From the NCBI RefSeq assembly GCF_014333425.1, contig NZ_JACRYT010000008.1, forward strand, positions 1 to 64,000: 64,000 bases of DNA, given 5' to 3'. Made by a program: the position numbers and the translations under genes. Below the pieces are notes generated by a model. It did not search any database and had not been told where the DNA came from. It saw nothing but the letters and a program-made list of their open reading frames with translations. Each line of letters starts with the position of its first letter. Position 1 is the first letter of the stretch. The stretch comes from Zhenpiania hominis (GTDB taxonomy: Bacteria > Bacillota > Clostridia > Peptostreptococcales > Anaerovoracaceae). This document shows, piece after piece, positions 7,778-16,668 of this stretch.

Positions 7778-8752
7778 TTACCTTTTATTTACAATCCCAT
7801 TTGGGGAATTACCGTTCACAAAAGCTTTTACCTGTTCGATAAAATACCGGTCATTTTTGTCATCCGCTTCCCGCGTGTACCATGCCACATGCGGAGTCAG
7901 AATCAGATTTTCTCCCTCATACATGAGCAGCGGATTGTCTTTGGAAGGGGGTTCTTCCAGCAGCACATCCAACGCGGCGCCGGCCAGTTTCCCATTTTCC
8001 AGATTTTTGAGAAGTGCGCTTTCATCTACAACTCCGCCTCTGGCTACGTTAATCAGATAAGCGCCTTCTTTCATCTGGGCGAACTGTTCTTCTCCCATCA
8101 GGTTCCTGGTTTCTCCTGCCAGCGGAACATGAAGAGAAAGGATATCGGATTTTCTCAAAACTTCTTCCATGGACGCAGGCTCCGCGCCCATATCCCGGAT
8201 CTGCTTCGCCTTGTTATGGGGATCCGGATTATTTACTTTTACATATACTTTCATACCGATTCCCAGCGCTTGCCGCGCGACTTCACGCCCGGTTTTTCCA
8301 AATCCGATGATGCCGAGATTCTTTCCGAAAAGCTCTGTACCGCCAAGCCTGCCACGTTCTTCCCATCTGCCTTCCCTGACCGCCCGGGCACCTTCGGGAA
8401 TCCTGCGAGTCAGCGCGTACATCAGTCCAACCGCGTATTCCGCCACCGCTCCTACGCAGAAATCCGGATTGTTCGCCACAATAATATTTCTCCTGGTCGC
8501 CGCTTCCAGATCGACATAATCAACGCCAATGGAAGTGCAGAACACTGCTTTCAGGTTAGGTGCCTTCTGAAAAAGGGCTTCATCTACCCGGATATCTACA
8601 TCCGCCTGCAAAATATCACAGATTTTCAGCTTTTCTTCCAGTTCTTTTTCTCTCTCCGGCCCTTCCGGTTTTGTCAGGGAAAGAAAATTCACCAGATCGC
8701 CAACAAGAGCTTTTTCTCTGTCGTCGCCAAAGGGTTTTAATAAATTGTACAT
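7778..8752 (-). CDS. D-2-hydroxyacid dehydrogenase (phosphoglycerate dehydrogenase-like)
   Basis: 324 residues, normal length. The NAD-binding GxGxxG is in GIIGFGKTGREVA, the catalytic Arg in NVARGGVVDE, the Glu in the LLEEPP region and the His in TPHVAWYT. It reduces a 2-keto acid or oxidises a D-2-hydroxyacid. It is second in the sigma-54 operon, 20 bp after the Fe-alcohol dehydrogenase gene, suggesting sequential redox steps on one carbon skeleton. The motifs do not separate it into lactate, glycerate or another specificity. Confidence 0.9.
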   Translation of the reverse strand: MYNLLKPFGDDREKALVGDLVNFLSLTKPEGPEREKELEEKLKICDILQADVDIRVDEALFQKAPNLKAVFCTSIGVDYVDLEAATRRNIIVANNPDFCVGAVAEYAVGLMYALTRRIPEGARAVREGRWEERGRLGGTELFGKNLGIIGFGKTGREVARQALGIGMKVYVKVNNPDPHNKAKQIRDMGAEPASMEEVLRKSDILSLHVPLAGETRNLMGEEQFAQMKEGAYLINVARGGVVDESALLKNLENGKLAGAALDVLLEEPPSKDNPLLMYEGENLILTPHVAWYTREADDKNDRYFIEQVKAFVNGNSPNGIVNKR

Positions 8753-8772
8753 ATCGGTTCTCCCTTTCCTGC

Positions 8773-9930
8773 TTAATAGGCAGCTTCCAGAATTCCTTCC
8801 ACATGCTTTCTTGTAATCTTAATCGGGTTAATGGCCAGCAGTCTGTAGGCCATAGTATCTTCGATAATCTGCGGGAACATGTCTCTTGTAACGCCAACCT
8901 CGGAAAGCTTGCGCGGAATTCCAATGTCGTTTTCCAGATCTACAATCGCTTTTACCGAGCGGGCGGCAGCGTCTCTCAATGACAGACCCTCGACATTCTC
9001 TCCCAGGCAGATTGCGATATTTTTGAATTTTTCCAGGTTCCCCACATAGTTGATTTCCATGGCATAAGGTAAAATCAGCGCATTGGCAAGACCATGGGGC
9101 ACATGGGCGATTCCTCCGATAGACTGGGCGATACCATGTACTACACCCAGTCCGCAGTTGAGAATTGCCGCGCCGCCCAGCAGACTGGCGATGATCATAT
9201 TGCCTCTGGCCTCCATATCCGCCCCGTTGGCGACGGCGTTCCTGAGATTGGCTCCAATCATGCGCATTGTCTGAAGTCCGTAAGCGTCTCCAATGGGATT
9301 CGCGTTCAGAGATACGTAGGATTCAATGGCGTGTGTCAGCGCGTCCATACCGGTTGTGGCTGTCACCGATGGCGGCAGCGATTCCTGAAGCGTCGGGTCC
9401 AGGAGTGCGAGACCCGGAATCAGGTTTTCATGAGTAACGGATAATTTTACTTTATTTTCTGTATCATCGATTACCGACGCCGCTGTCACTTCCGCTCCTG
9501 TTCCCGCGGTTGTGGGTATGCAGATCAGCGGCACGCTGGGATTGGTAACGGTTTTGGTTCCTCCGAACAAGTAATCTTTTACAGAACCTTCATTGGTCTG
9601 CAGCATGCATACTGCCTTTGCTGTGTCGATGGTACTTCCTCCTCCAACACTTACGCAGATGTTACATCCTGAGTTTTTCATAACTCCGGAAACCCGATCG
9701 ACTACATCAACAGGTGGTTCCGGTACCACATCTGTGTAAATGACATATTCCAAGCCAGCTTCTTCAAAGCTTTTTAAAATCGGATCCAGCACCTTGTTTT
9801 CCTGAAGAATCTTATCGGCCATCAGGAATACCTTTGTCCCCTTTTGCTCTTTGCAGAACTCAGCAACTTTTCCACTGATTCCAATGCCATAACGTATCCT
9901 TGTCAACATTCTGAAGTAAAAGTCTTTCAT
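8773..9930 (-). CDS. Iron-containing alcohol dehydrogenase
   Basis: About 385 residues of the Fe-ADH family: cofactor loop VSVGGGSTIDTAK, PTTAGTGAEVTA, and metal-binding stretches MDALTHAIESYVS, VVHG and HVPHGLANALILP with their Asp and His ligands. Start placed at the ATG at 9930, preceded by GAAAGAGAGGAAT; the longer frame to 9990 has no Shine-Dalgarno site. It is the first gene after the sigma-54 promoter at 10016-10032, about 85 bp away. It probably interconverts an aldehyde or ketone with an alcohol in the pathway served by the downstream symporter. Confidence 0.9.
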   Translation of the reverse strand: MKDFYFRMLTRIRYGIGISGKVAEFCKEQKGTKVFLMADKILQENKVLDPILKSFEEAGLEYVIYTDVVPEPPVDVVDRVSGVMKNSGCNICVSVGGGSTIDTAKAVCMLQTNEGSVKDYLFGGTKTVTNPSVPLICIPTTAGTGAEVTAASVIDDTENKVKLSVTHENLIPGLALLDPTLQESLPPSVTATTGMDALTHAIESYVSLNANPIGDAYGLQTMRMIGANLRNAVANGADMEARGNMIIASLLGGAAILNCGLGVVHGIAQSIGGIAHVPHGLANALILPYAMEINYVGNLEKFKNIAICLGENVEGLSLRDAAARSVKAIVDLENDIGIPRKLSEVGVTRDMFPQIIEDTMAYRLLAINPIKITRKHVEGILEAAY

Positions 9931-10015
9931 GATTCCATTCCTCTCTTTCTTCTGGCCTCCCGCCTTTGGTCTGCTCTGCCGGCAATCCATTGTTCGGAAA
10001 ACTTGCTAATATATA

Positions 10016-10032
10016 TTGCAAGGGTCGTGCCA
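10016..10032 (-). promoter_or_regulatory. Sigma-54 (-24/-12) promoter
   Basis: The minus strand reads TGGCACG-ACCC-TTGCA, matching the sigma-54 consensus at every key base. It drives the seven-gene operon from the Fe-alcohol dehydrogenase to the nitrilase-like gene. Confidence 0.9.
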
Positions 10033-10126
10033 TTTTCTGATTTTTTATAAAAGCCTGTATTTTCAATGTAATCATTCTATTACATTATTTTTGTCCCACC
10101 GCTTTTTATATGCCCGGCAGCATCAT

Positions 10127-10142
10127 GATGTTTTCCCGCATC
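10127..10142 (-). promoter_or_regulatory. Enhancer dyad matching the one upstream of the 2031 promoter
   Basis: GATGTTTTCCCGCATC lies about 95 bp upstream of the -24 element and differs from the dyad at 2123-2138 by three bases. It is probably the binding site of the same sigma-54 activator. Confidence 0.55.
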
Positions 10143-10291
10143 TTTCTTTTCCATTATTTGGTGGTTTGTGAGAAGAATTCCTGCACCCCGCTTTAAAGGC
10201 ATATGGTCCCGCCCAACGCCCTACTGAGGCTAGTCTTTTGTTGTATATATGCGATAGGAAAACGCTTCTCCCCTACCTCATGTCCTGCAAA

Positions 10292-10411
10292 AATGTGTAC
10301 AAAAAAGAAAAAACTCTCATATTGTTCACTTTTTCCTCCCTGCTCGCAAGGGCCATGAACAAATCAGAGAATTTTTATTAAAGATATTGTATATGAACTT
10401 GTACACTTTTT
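10292..10411. repeat. Double-hairpin palindromic element (copy G)
   Basis: Two hairpins are arranged head to head. GTGTACAA pairs with TTGTTCAC, then a 31-nt GC-richer core follows, then GAACAA faces TTGTACAC. The inner arms TTGTTCA and TGAACAA are perfect complements. Architecture resembles the 163-bp repeats elsewhere in the window, but the sequence is different and shorter. It lies in the 480-bp gap before the secreted repeat protein gene. Confidence 0.5.
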
Positions 10412-10416
10412 AGGAC

Positions 10417-10447
10417 AATGCAGGATAATTAAGAGTTATCCTGCATT
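10417..10447. repeat. Perfect 12-bp hairpin carrying the left copy of a 19-bp inverted repeat
   Basis: Arms 10417-10428 and 10436-10447 pair perfectly around TTAAGAG. The inner 19 bases AGGATAATTAAGAGTTATC (10422-10440) recur exactly in inverse orientation at 14417-14435, on the far side of the secreted-protein gene. No U-tract follows, so it is not a standard terminator. Confidence 0.75.
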
Positions 10448-10480
10448 GCGGGAGACAAAAGGACTTCTATGAAAAACCAG

Positions 10481-10503
10481 TATAATTTTACATGACAGGA
10501 GGA
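10481..10503 (+). promoter_or_regulatory. -10 box and strong RBS of the secreted repeat protein gene
   Basis: A perfect TATAAT at 10481-10486 has no recognisable -35 box at 16-18 bp. AGGAGG at 10498-10503 sits 7 bp before the ATG at 10511. If the -10 box is real the leader is very short. Confidence 0.4.
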
Positions 10504-10510
10504 GTAAAAC

Positions 10511-13500
10511 ATGAAAAAGAAATTGATTGCTGCCCTGACCTCAGCGGCCATGGTAGCAACGATGGTACCGGCGACTGCCTTTGCTGCGGCACCTAGTATC
10601 GCTAAATCAGAGCAACCGGCTGTTGTGGTCGCTGCAGAAGAAGACTCTGCAAATGTGACTGCATTCAAAGATGCTGTTGCGAAAATCCCTGCAAAGGCTA
10701 CGGAAGGTTATGGTTATACCGATACGTATAAAGCAGCGCTGGATGCAGCAGAGGAAGCATACGGAGTTTTAACAAGTGCAGAGAAGGATTTTGATGATGT
10801 GAAAACATCGCGTTCCACTTTGGACACTAAGCAAGCCGAGTATACAACTTGGGAAAATGAAGTTAAAGATATAATTGATGAAATTGATAAGTTGCCAAAC
10901 TCCTTAGGAAGCAAAACAGAAGGTAATGTGACTGCTTATACTGATGCATATGCGAACGGCGGTCCAATTTCTACCGCTGTTTCCCATTATAATGGCTTGG
11001 ACGTTGAGGGGCAGAAAGATAGTGTAACAAATATTGGTAAGCTTCATGCTCTTGCTGATAATAAGGAGAGTAAACTTACAACTGTTGTTGGGTCTATGGC
11101 ATTATATACCGTAGTTAACCAGATCGCAAAGATAGAGTCACAACAATTGGAAAAGGTCGAGAGGGCTTTTAATGCTCTGAGCGGGACGCAGAAAGATATG
11201 ATTTCGCAAGAGTATCTGTCCAAATATCAAAAAGCTACACAGACTGCAAATAAAAATGAAAAGCTGATCGCTGCTTATATCAAAGCAGTGGGAGATTTAA
11301 AAGCTAAATATACTTTCAGTACCACAATTGATGAGGATAATCTTGCAGAAGCAGAAGCTTTGTGCAAAGCAGCAGAGGATGCTTATGCAGCGTTGAAAAA
11401 TGCAGGTATTGAAGAGCAAGGAAGCAGCAGTTACCAGAGCGATGTTGTACCTGTACGTAATAATATTGTTAAGGCGCAGAAGGATGCCGAAGCCAACGAG
11501 GAAGCAAAACCTGTTCTGGATCGGATCGCGGCTCTGCCAAAGGCCAGCTCCATTACCGATATGTCCAGCTATGACGAAGTAAATGCGATTTACGAAGCAT
11601 ACAACAAATTGAGTACTGCAGCAAAGAAAGCTGTGAAAGATAGTACTCTTGCAGACGATTTCGATGCTGTTGCTGCAGCAGTTGCGAAAGTTTACAATGC
11701 TATGACCCCAGAGGAACAGGCGGCGAGAGCAAAAGCTGCAATCGCTCAGCTTCCGTCAAGCGAATATAAAGTAAATCAGACTGCACGGAATGAATATAGA
11801 ATGGCAACAAATGCGGGTGTTTCTGTGCCTTCTATTAAAACCCCTACGAATGCACCAGCAAATTACGTAGGACAAGCAATTCCTGCAAATGTGTACTTTA
11901 CCTCCGATGAACTTGCTATAATGAGTACCATTGGTAATGAGTTGGTGAAAGCTTATCGGGCCGAAGTTCAGGCAATTATTGATATGATTGGTGACCTTAG
12001 AGCTGCAGATATTCCTGCTATGACCGATGCAGAGTTCGCAACAGCAAAATCCACAATTGACCAGGTAGAGGCCGCCGTAGCAAATCTGTCACCTGAAGCT
12101 GCATCGGATACTTATTATGGAAAAATGCAGATGTCTGATTCCGATACTACAAGTGTAAAAGACTGCGTTACAGCCTTAATCAGTGCTAGAGATACCTACC
12201 TCATGAACGCAACTGCCAATGGCTTAAAAACAAGAATGGATTCTATTGTAACAATTACATCGGATAACTTGGCTACGCAGAAACCGATTGTTGAAGCTCT
12301 TCGTGCAGATTATGACGCATTTGCGGAAGATGTAAAAAATGGTGTATATGGCGATACAAACAAGACTGAGAACCCATTTGATGGCGAATATCAGGCAAGT
12401 CTTAACTACTTAACTGCTGCTGAAGCACAGATCGCAGCCCTGGAACTGGGTCAGGATGCCGCGAAAGTCGATGAAGCCATCGAAGCGCTGCCCATTCTGG
12501 ACGCAGATAAGACCTACACTGCAGAAGAACTGCTGGCCGCACAGGCAGCAATTGCGACTGTTCGTGAAGCATATGACAACCTGAGCGCGGATGAAGCCGG
12601 TGAAGTAACGAAATACGCGAAACTGGTAGAAGCAGAAAAAGCGGTAGTAGCAGCTTCTCAAAAAACAATTGATACCGAAGCAGAAAAGATCGGCGAAGTT
12701 GGTCTGACTCTGACTGAAGCGCAGATTCAGCAGTACAAAGTCGTTTATGACCTGCTCAGCGCGTTAGGTAAAGATACTAGTGCTATTACCGGTCCTGGCC
12801 AAGGCTATTACAAAGCTGCAATTGCTAAATTGAATGTAATGTATCCGAATGCGGCAAAAGTAAGTGAGCAATTAAGCAAAGCGAATTTAAAGGCGAATGC
12901 TTCCGCAGCAGATATCTTAGCCGCAAGAGAAGCCTATGACGCGTTAAGCGACATCGAAAAGACATTGGTTGATCCGGAAAGTGTAGCGAACCTGCTTGAT
13001 GTAGAGAAAAACGGTGAAAACAGTGACAAACTGCTCTCCAAAGCAACCGTAGCAGCAATTGCGGATCAGGAATATACAGGCGACCAGATTCGTCCAACTT
13101 TAACCGTAACTTCCGCGGACAAGAAGACACTGAAGGAAGGCACCGACTACACTGTAACGTATAACAACAACGTTCTGGTAGGAACTGCGACGGTTACCAT
13201 TACTGGTACCGGTGACTATGCGGGAACGATTACTACAGCGTTCGATATCGTAGGAATCAGCATCAATGATGCGACGGTTACGGTAGCGAACCAGCAGACT
13301 TATACCGGCAGCGCTCTGACTCCGGCCGTAACAGTAAAAGTGGACGGTAAGGAACTGACGACTGCGGATTACGATGTAGCATACAGCAACAACACGAATG
13401 TAGGCACTGCGACCGTTACCATTACTGGTAAAGGCAACTATGCAGGAACTGCAACAGCGAAATTTGAAATTGTAAAAGCAAACATTCAGAACGCAAGTGT

Positions 13501-13966
13501 AACGGGAGTTGCAAACCGCTACTATACCGGAAAAGCCAGAACTCAGACCGACCTGAGAGTCTATATCGCAGGAAAAGTTCTGAGTACAGACAACTACAGT
13601 GTGGTATACAAGAACAATAAAAATATCGGCCAGGCGAGCCTTACAATCACTGGAAAAGGAAATTATACTGGTACAATCACAAAGACCTTTATCGTAAAAC
13701 CTCGGAAGGTGGCAAGTGTTAAGGTAACCAAAGGCAAGAAACGCGTAACAGTTCGTTACAAGAAGCAGAATGGAGCCAGATACCAGATCTACTACAAGAA
13801 GGCTGGTACAAAAGCGAAGACTGTGAAGACAGCGGCTGTAAAGCGGACTATCAAAAAACTGAAGAGTGGAAAGACTTACACCATCAAGGTTAGAGCTTAC
13901 AAGAAGATTGGAAGCAAGACTTACTACGGCAAATACAGCAAGGCTAAGAAAGTAAGAGTTAGATAA
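10511..13966 (+). CDS. Large secreted surface protein with helical repeats, Ig-like repeats and a basic fibronectin-type C-terminus
   Basis: 1151 residues. The signal peptide ends at TAFAAAP. Residues about 35-860 hold Ala/Glu-rich helical repeats with a recurring LP...Y..A..AY..L....K pattern, a FIVAR-like look. Residues about 865-1060 hold three repeats of about 70 residues with YTG...P, a Y-x-V-x-Y-x-NN block and TITGxGNYxGT, an MBG/Ig-like module. The last 85 residues form a very basic fibronectin-like domain (YKKIGSKTYYGKYSKAKKV) shared with three exported proteins at 48.7-56.8 kb, perhaps a wall-binding tail. There is no LPXTG motif. The gene is flanked by palindromic repeats and a 19-bp inverted repeat. 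Function unknown, presumably adhesive or structural. Confidence 0.85.
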   Translation: MKKKLIAALTSAAMVATMVPATAFAAAPSIAKSEQPAVVVAAEEDSANVTAFKDAVAKIPAKATEGYGYTDTYKAALDAAEEAYGVLTSAEKDFDDVKTSRSTLDTKQAEYTTWENEVKDIIDEIDKLPNSLGSKTEGNVTAYTDAYANGGPISTAVSHYNGLDVEGQKDSVTNIGKLHALADNKESKLTTVVGSMALYTVVNQIAKIESQQLEKVERAFNALSGTQKDMISQEYLSKYQKATQTANKNEKLIAAYIKAVGDLKAKYTFSTTIDEDNLAEAEALCKAAEDAYAALKNAGIEEQGSSSYQSDVVPVRNNIVKAQKDAEANEEAKPVLDRIAALPKASSITDMSSYDEVNAIYEAYNKLSTAAKKAVKDSTLADDFDAVAAAVAKVYNAMTPEEQAARAKAAIAQLPSSEYKVNQTARNEYRMATNAGVSVPSIKTPTNAPANYVGQAIPANVYFTSDELAIMSTIGNELVKAYRAEVQAIIDMIGDLRAADIPAMTDAEFATAKSTIDQVEAAVANLSPEAASDTYYGKMQMSDSDTTSVKDCVTALISARDTYLMNATANGLKTRMDSIVTITSDNLATQKPIVEALRADYDAFAEDVKNGVYGDTNKTENPFDGEYQASLNYLTAAEAQIAALELGQDAAKVDEAIEALPILDADKTYTAEELLAAQAAIATVREAYDNLSADEAGEVTKYAKLVEAEKAVVAASQKTIDTEAEKIGEVGLTLTEAQIQQYKVVYDLLSALGKDTSAITGPGQGYYKAAIAKLNVMYPNAAKVSEQLSKANLKANASAADILAAREAYDALSDIEKTLVDPESVANLLDVEKNGENSDKLLSKATVAAIADQEYTGDQIRPTLTVTSADKKTLKEGTDYTVTYNNNVLVGTATVTITGTGDYAGTITTAFDIVGISINDATVTVANQQTYTGSALTPAVTVKVDGKELTTADYDVAYSNNTNVGTATVTITGKGNYAGTATAKFEIVKANIQNASVTGVANRYYTGKARTQTDLRVYIAGKVLSTDNYSVVYKNNKNIGQASLTITGKGNYTGTITKTFIVKPRKVASVKVTKGKKRVTVRYKKQNGARYQIYYKKAGTKAKTVKTAAVKRTIKKLKSGKTYTIKVRAYKKIGSKTYYGKYSKAKKVRVR

Positions 13967-13999
13967 GCAAACACCACTATACACCTGAAGAAATACGAA

Positions 14000-14043
14000 G
14001 CAGAGAGGGAGCACGTTATGTGTTCCCTCTCTGCTTTTCTTTC
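14000..14043 (+). terminator. Rho-independent terminator of the surface protein gene
   Basis: A 15-bp stem (14000-14014 with 14020-14034, one G-U pair) around GTTAT is followed by TTTTCTTTC. It starts 34 bp after the stop codon. Confidence 0.92.
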
Positions 14044-14060
14044 TGTGGCAGACGTAAAAT

Positions 14061-14262
14061 GTGTCCAAAACAAAAAAAGAAAGGCTTTTGGACACGTTTT
14101 GTTGGAAGTGCATGTTTATGAATGGGGATAAAATGAAAAAATCAGTAAAACAGACACGTTTTTTCCGGTTTGAATAAGATATCAGCGCTTCCAGGTTTCC
14201 GTCACCGTTAAAATCTTAATACAAACGTGTCCAATCAATCCAAAAATTAAAAAAATACACAT
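14061..14262. repeat. Paired hairpin repeat with a TTTTGGACACG unit (copy F)
   Basis: Hairpin 1 is GTGTCCAAAA (14061-14070) with TTTTGGACAC (14086 on). An inverted unit ACAAACGTGTCCAA follows at 14221-14234, whose AAACGTGT pairs with ACACATTT near 14257. A partial third unit, GACACGTTTTTT, is at 14152. The unit is shared with copy E at 33569-33753. The rest of the 629-bp gap (13967-14595) holds the terminators listed separately and AT-rich sequence with no gene. Confidence 0.6.
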
Positions 14263-14340
14263 TTTGCCAAAAAATAGAAGTATGAATATACATAATAACG
14301 AGTATAAATAAAAGCCACCGCTCAAATCCACTGTCATTAA

Positions 14341-14383
14341 GAAAAAACTCCGAACAAAAAGAAAATCAGTCTTTTGCTCGAAG
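14341..14383 (-). terminator. Minus-strand terminator-like hairpin
   Basis: On the minus strand a 13-bp stem (14371-14383 with 14348-14360, including G-U pairs) is followed by six T residues. It lies 212 bp downstream of the GGDEF gene and could end its transcript. Confidence 0.6.
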
Positions 14384-14416
14384 TTATTTGATTACCATAA
14401 ATATGAATTAATGTAA

Positions 14417-14435
14417 GATAACTCTTAATTATCCT
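14417..14435. repeat. Right copy of the 19-bp inverted repeat
   Basis: GATAACTCTTAATTATCCT is the exact reverse complement of 10422-10440. The two copies enclose the surface-protein gene and its flanking hairpin elements, 3,976 bp apart. Confidence 0.75.
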
Positions 14436-14594
14436 TCTATTTACAATCACATGGTAATAATACCACCCTTTCCCAGGCTTGTCAATCCTATGAAGCGCCA
14501 GATTGTGAAAAATTTTCTCCCCAAACCGGTATACCATGCTCCAGCCTCATGGGAAGTCCGCGGCCAGCAGGCTGCCGGAGCACGAAATTTCGGG

Positions 14595-15845
14595 TTATAG
14601 CCTTTTGGAAATTTTCGGCTTATGCGCCAGCTTGTACTGGTACATCCGCCGATCCGCTTCTCTCAGCAAAGCGCTTCGATATCGTTCTCCCAGAGCGTCC
14701 ACATTCACAATTCCGTAGCTGAAGGATTTTCGGTAGATCAGTCCTTCGTCCTTACTTTGCAGCAAAAAAGAATTTCGTTTTGCTTCCAGTTCCTCCGCCA
14801 GTTCACGCTCCGTGCAGTCTTTCGCCATCAGAAGGAATTCATCTCCGCCAATCCGTGCCAGTCTTCTCTCTTCCCGCTCTTCGGAAATCAGACTGGCAGC
14901 CTGCCGTATATACTGATCTCCCTCCGCATGCCCTACTTCATCATTAGCAAATTTCAGATTGTCCAAATCAATAAATGCCAGGCAAAACGAAAAGTTACCT
15001 TCCAGCCAGGCTTCAAGTTCTCTCATAATGTAGCTACGGTTATAAAGACCCGTCAGCGCATCGAAATAAGCAAGATTTTCGATTACTTTACGCTTCATTC
15101 GTTCTTCTGATATATCTTCAATAATGTGAACAGCCGCATCCTTCCCTGCCCAGGAAACAAACTGCGTCTCCACCTGAAAATACCATCCGTCAGCCCGGAT
15201 CTGCATCTCTTTTGAAAACTCCACGGACGATTCCAAATAGAATTCCCATATTTCATCCGCGCCATCCGGATTCCTCATCTGATCCTGCATCCGGATTCTC
15301 AGAGCTTCCGCAAATAATGGCCTTTCCTTTTTCATCGTCCGGAAAGCGGCGTTCTCATATAAATCCTCCCCCTTTTTCTGCCCAATCACTACCACATAAT
15401 TGCCAAATCGATCCGTTACTTTCTGCAGAAGTTCCGTAGCCTGCAGCGCGTCATCACGGCTTTTTTCCAAATCCGCTTCTCTGTCTGCCAGCTGCTGGGT
15501 CATAGAATTAAACGCTTCGGAAAAGGCGCCCAGAAAATCCACTCTCTGGCTGTAGTCACCTTTACTGATCTGCTGCGCCTGCCAGGTTATATGTTTCATT
15601 GTAGCGTGCAGCGCTTTCAGAGGATCTGCGAGAGGATTATCCACAGATGGAAGCGCCGTGTCCAGCTTCCCCTCACTGAGAGCGCTGCTCAGCTGTTTTA
15701 CTTCCTTCATCCAGACACTCAGCATCTGCAGACCCTGCCCCAACTCCCGCAGGGACTCCGGTAGTTCACCAATTTCGATGTTCCCGGCATCTTCTTTGAA
15801 AATAATATTCCTTAAATAATTGAAAAGCTGCGTTTCCCCTGTCAT
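14595..15845 (-). CDS. GGDEF-domain protein (probable diguanylate cyclase)
   Basis: About 416 residues with no clear membrane segment. The N-terminal 150 residues are helical, with a HAMP-like stretch (ISKGDYSQRVDFLGAFSEAFNSM). A PAS-like domain covers about 165-265, followed by a GGDEF domain (about 275-410) with intact RIGGDEF and FDALTGLYNR motifs, so cyclic-di-GMP synthesis is expected. I chose the ATG at 15845, with GAGGTG upstream; the track-length start at 15875 would overlap the V4R gene. It is 17 bp after that gene, suggesting a sensor-output pair. Confidence 0.85.
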   Translation of the reverse strand: MTGETQLFNYLRNIIFKEDAGNIEIGELPESLRELGQGLQMLSVWMKEVKQLSSALSEGKLDTALPSVDNPLADPLKALHATMKHITWQAQQISKGDYSQRVDFLGAFSEAFNSMTQQLADREADLEKSRDDALQATELLQKVTDRFGNYVVVIGQKKGEDLYENAAFRTMKKERPLFAEALRIRMQDQMRNPDGADEIWEFYLESSVEFSKEMQIRADGWYFQVETQFVSWAGKDAAVHIIEDISEERMKRKVIENLAYFDALTGLYNRSYIMRELEAWLEGNFSFCLAFIDLDNLKFANDEVGHAEGDQYIRQAASLISEEREERRLARIGGDEFLLMAKDCTERELAEELEAKRNSFLLQSKDEGLIYRKSFSYGIVNVDALGERYRSALLREADRRMYQYKLAHKPKISKRL

Positions 15846-15861
15846 CTCTCCGACACCTCTA

Positions 15862-16428
15862 TCATGCGTTCCCACTGGAAGTCATGACTGTTCCACGGAA
15901 TCTACAGACCCGATCTCCCTTTGCCCAGCAGTCGATTTCCTTTACTTCATATTCTTTCCCTGTATATGCATAGAGTATCCCCGCGATAAAGCCTTCATCA
16001 TAATGACACACTACTTCATTCGTGCTGGGAAGCCCGCTACAGTCCAGATCTTCTCCCACTGTCAGAGTCAGCGTCTGCCCGTCTCCGTCACAAGCTTCGA
16101 TTCTAAGGATCCCGATTTTCAAATTCCTCAAAACTTCCTGGAGCTGCGCGGCAAACCCATCAAACTCCTGCTCCAGATCCAATTCGTTTTTCGCCAGCTC
16201 CTTTCCTGCCAGAAATCCGGCCTTTCTAAACATATCGTGGGCTTTTTCTTCTCCCAGTTCCTTTACCAGAACATCCAGCATGGTAAATTCCAGAAGACGA
16301 TAAATCAGGACCGGCATTTCTTCACCCAGATTGGCCCGCCCTTTCCGAATATCGCCCAGACACTCCCAGGTAAAACAATTATGGGTTTTCGCTTGTTTCT
16401 GCTTGAATATATTTTCTCTTGGCTCCAT
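15862..16428 (-). CDS. V4R (4-vinyl reductase-like) domain protein
   Basis: 188 residues. The C-terminal half has V4R hallmarks: GEDLDCSGLP, VCHYDEGFIAGILYAYTG, then EIDCWAKGDRVCRF with conserved Cys residues. V4R domains bind small hydrophobic ligands or metals and often feed signalling proteins. Encoded directly upstream of a GGDEF protein, it probably senses a ligand for cyclic-di-GMP control. AGAGGG precedes the ATG by 6 bp. The ligand is unknown. Confidence 0.8.
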   Translation of the reverse strand: MEPRENIFKQKQAKTHNCFTWECLGDIRKGRANLGEEMPVLIYRLLEFTMLDVLVKELGEEKAHDMFRKAGFLAGKELAKNELDLEQEFDGFAAQLQEVLRNLKIGILRIEACDGDGQTLTLTVGEDLDCSGLPSTNEVVCHYDEGFIAGILYAYTGKEYEVKEIDCWAKGDRVCRFRGTVMTSSGNA

Positions 16429-16592
16429 GTTTACCCTCTTTTCTTTCCGTTCATTTATATCCGATCCATTATCATGTTCGCACTGTCTGCTTTGTAATAT
16501 GTTCTTTTATTTACCACATTTTCCAGATATTCAAACAGCACCGTCGGAAAGAATGGAATATTTTTTCAGAAAAGTCAGTACCTTCACAAGTT

Positions 16593-16625
16593 CAAAAAAA
16601 GACCGGATTTCCAAAAAATCCGACC
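16593..16625 (-). terminator. Terminator of the pst-phoU operon
   Basis: On the minus strand GGTCGGATTT (16625-16616) pairs with AAATCCGGTC (16610-16601), with two G-U pairs, followed by seven T residues. It lies 44 bp after the phoU stop. Confidence 0.85.
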
Positions 16626-16668
16626 TCTCAAAATTCTTTTTACTTTTCCCAATAACCCCTTGTCTCTC

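Noticed and set aside
10417..10447. Intrinsic terminator
   Set aside because: The stem is strong, but neither strand has a U-tract and no gene ends here.
13100..14113. 337-codon minus-strand open frame
   Set aside because: Antisense to the repeat-rich end of the surface protein and crosses its terminator. The Ser/Leu/Cys-rich translation is typical of a shadow frame.
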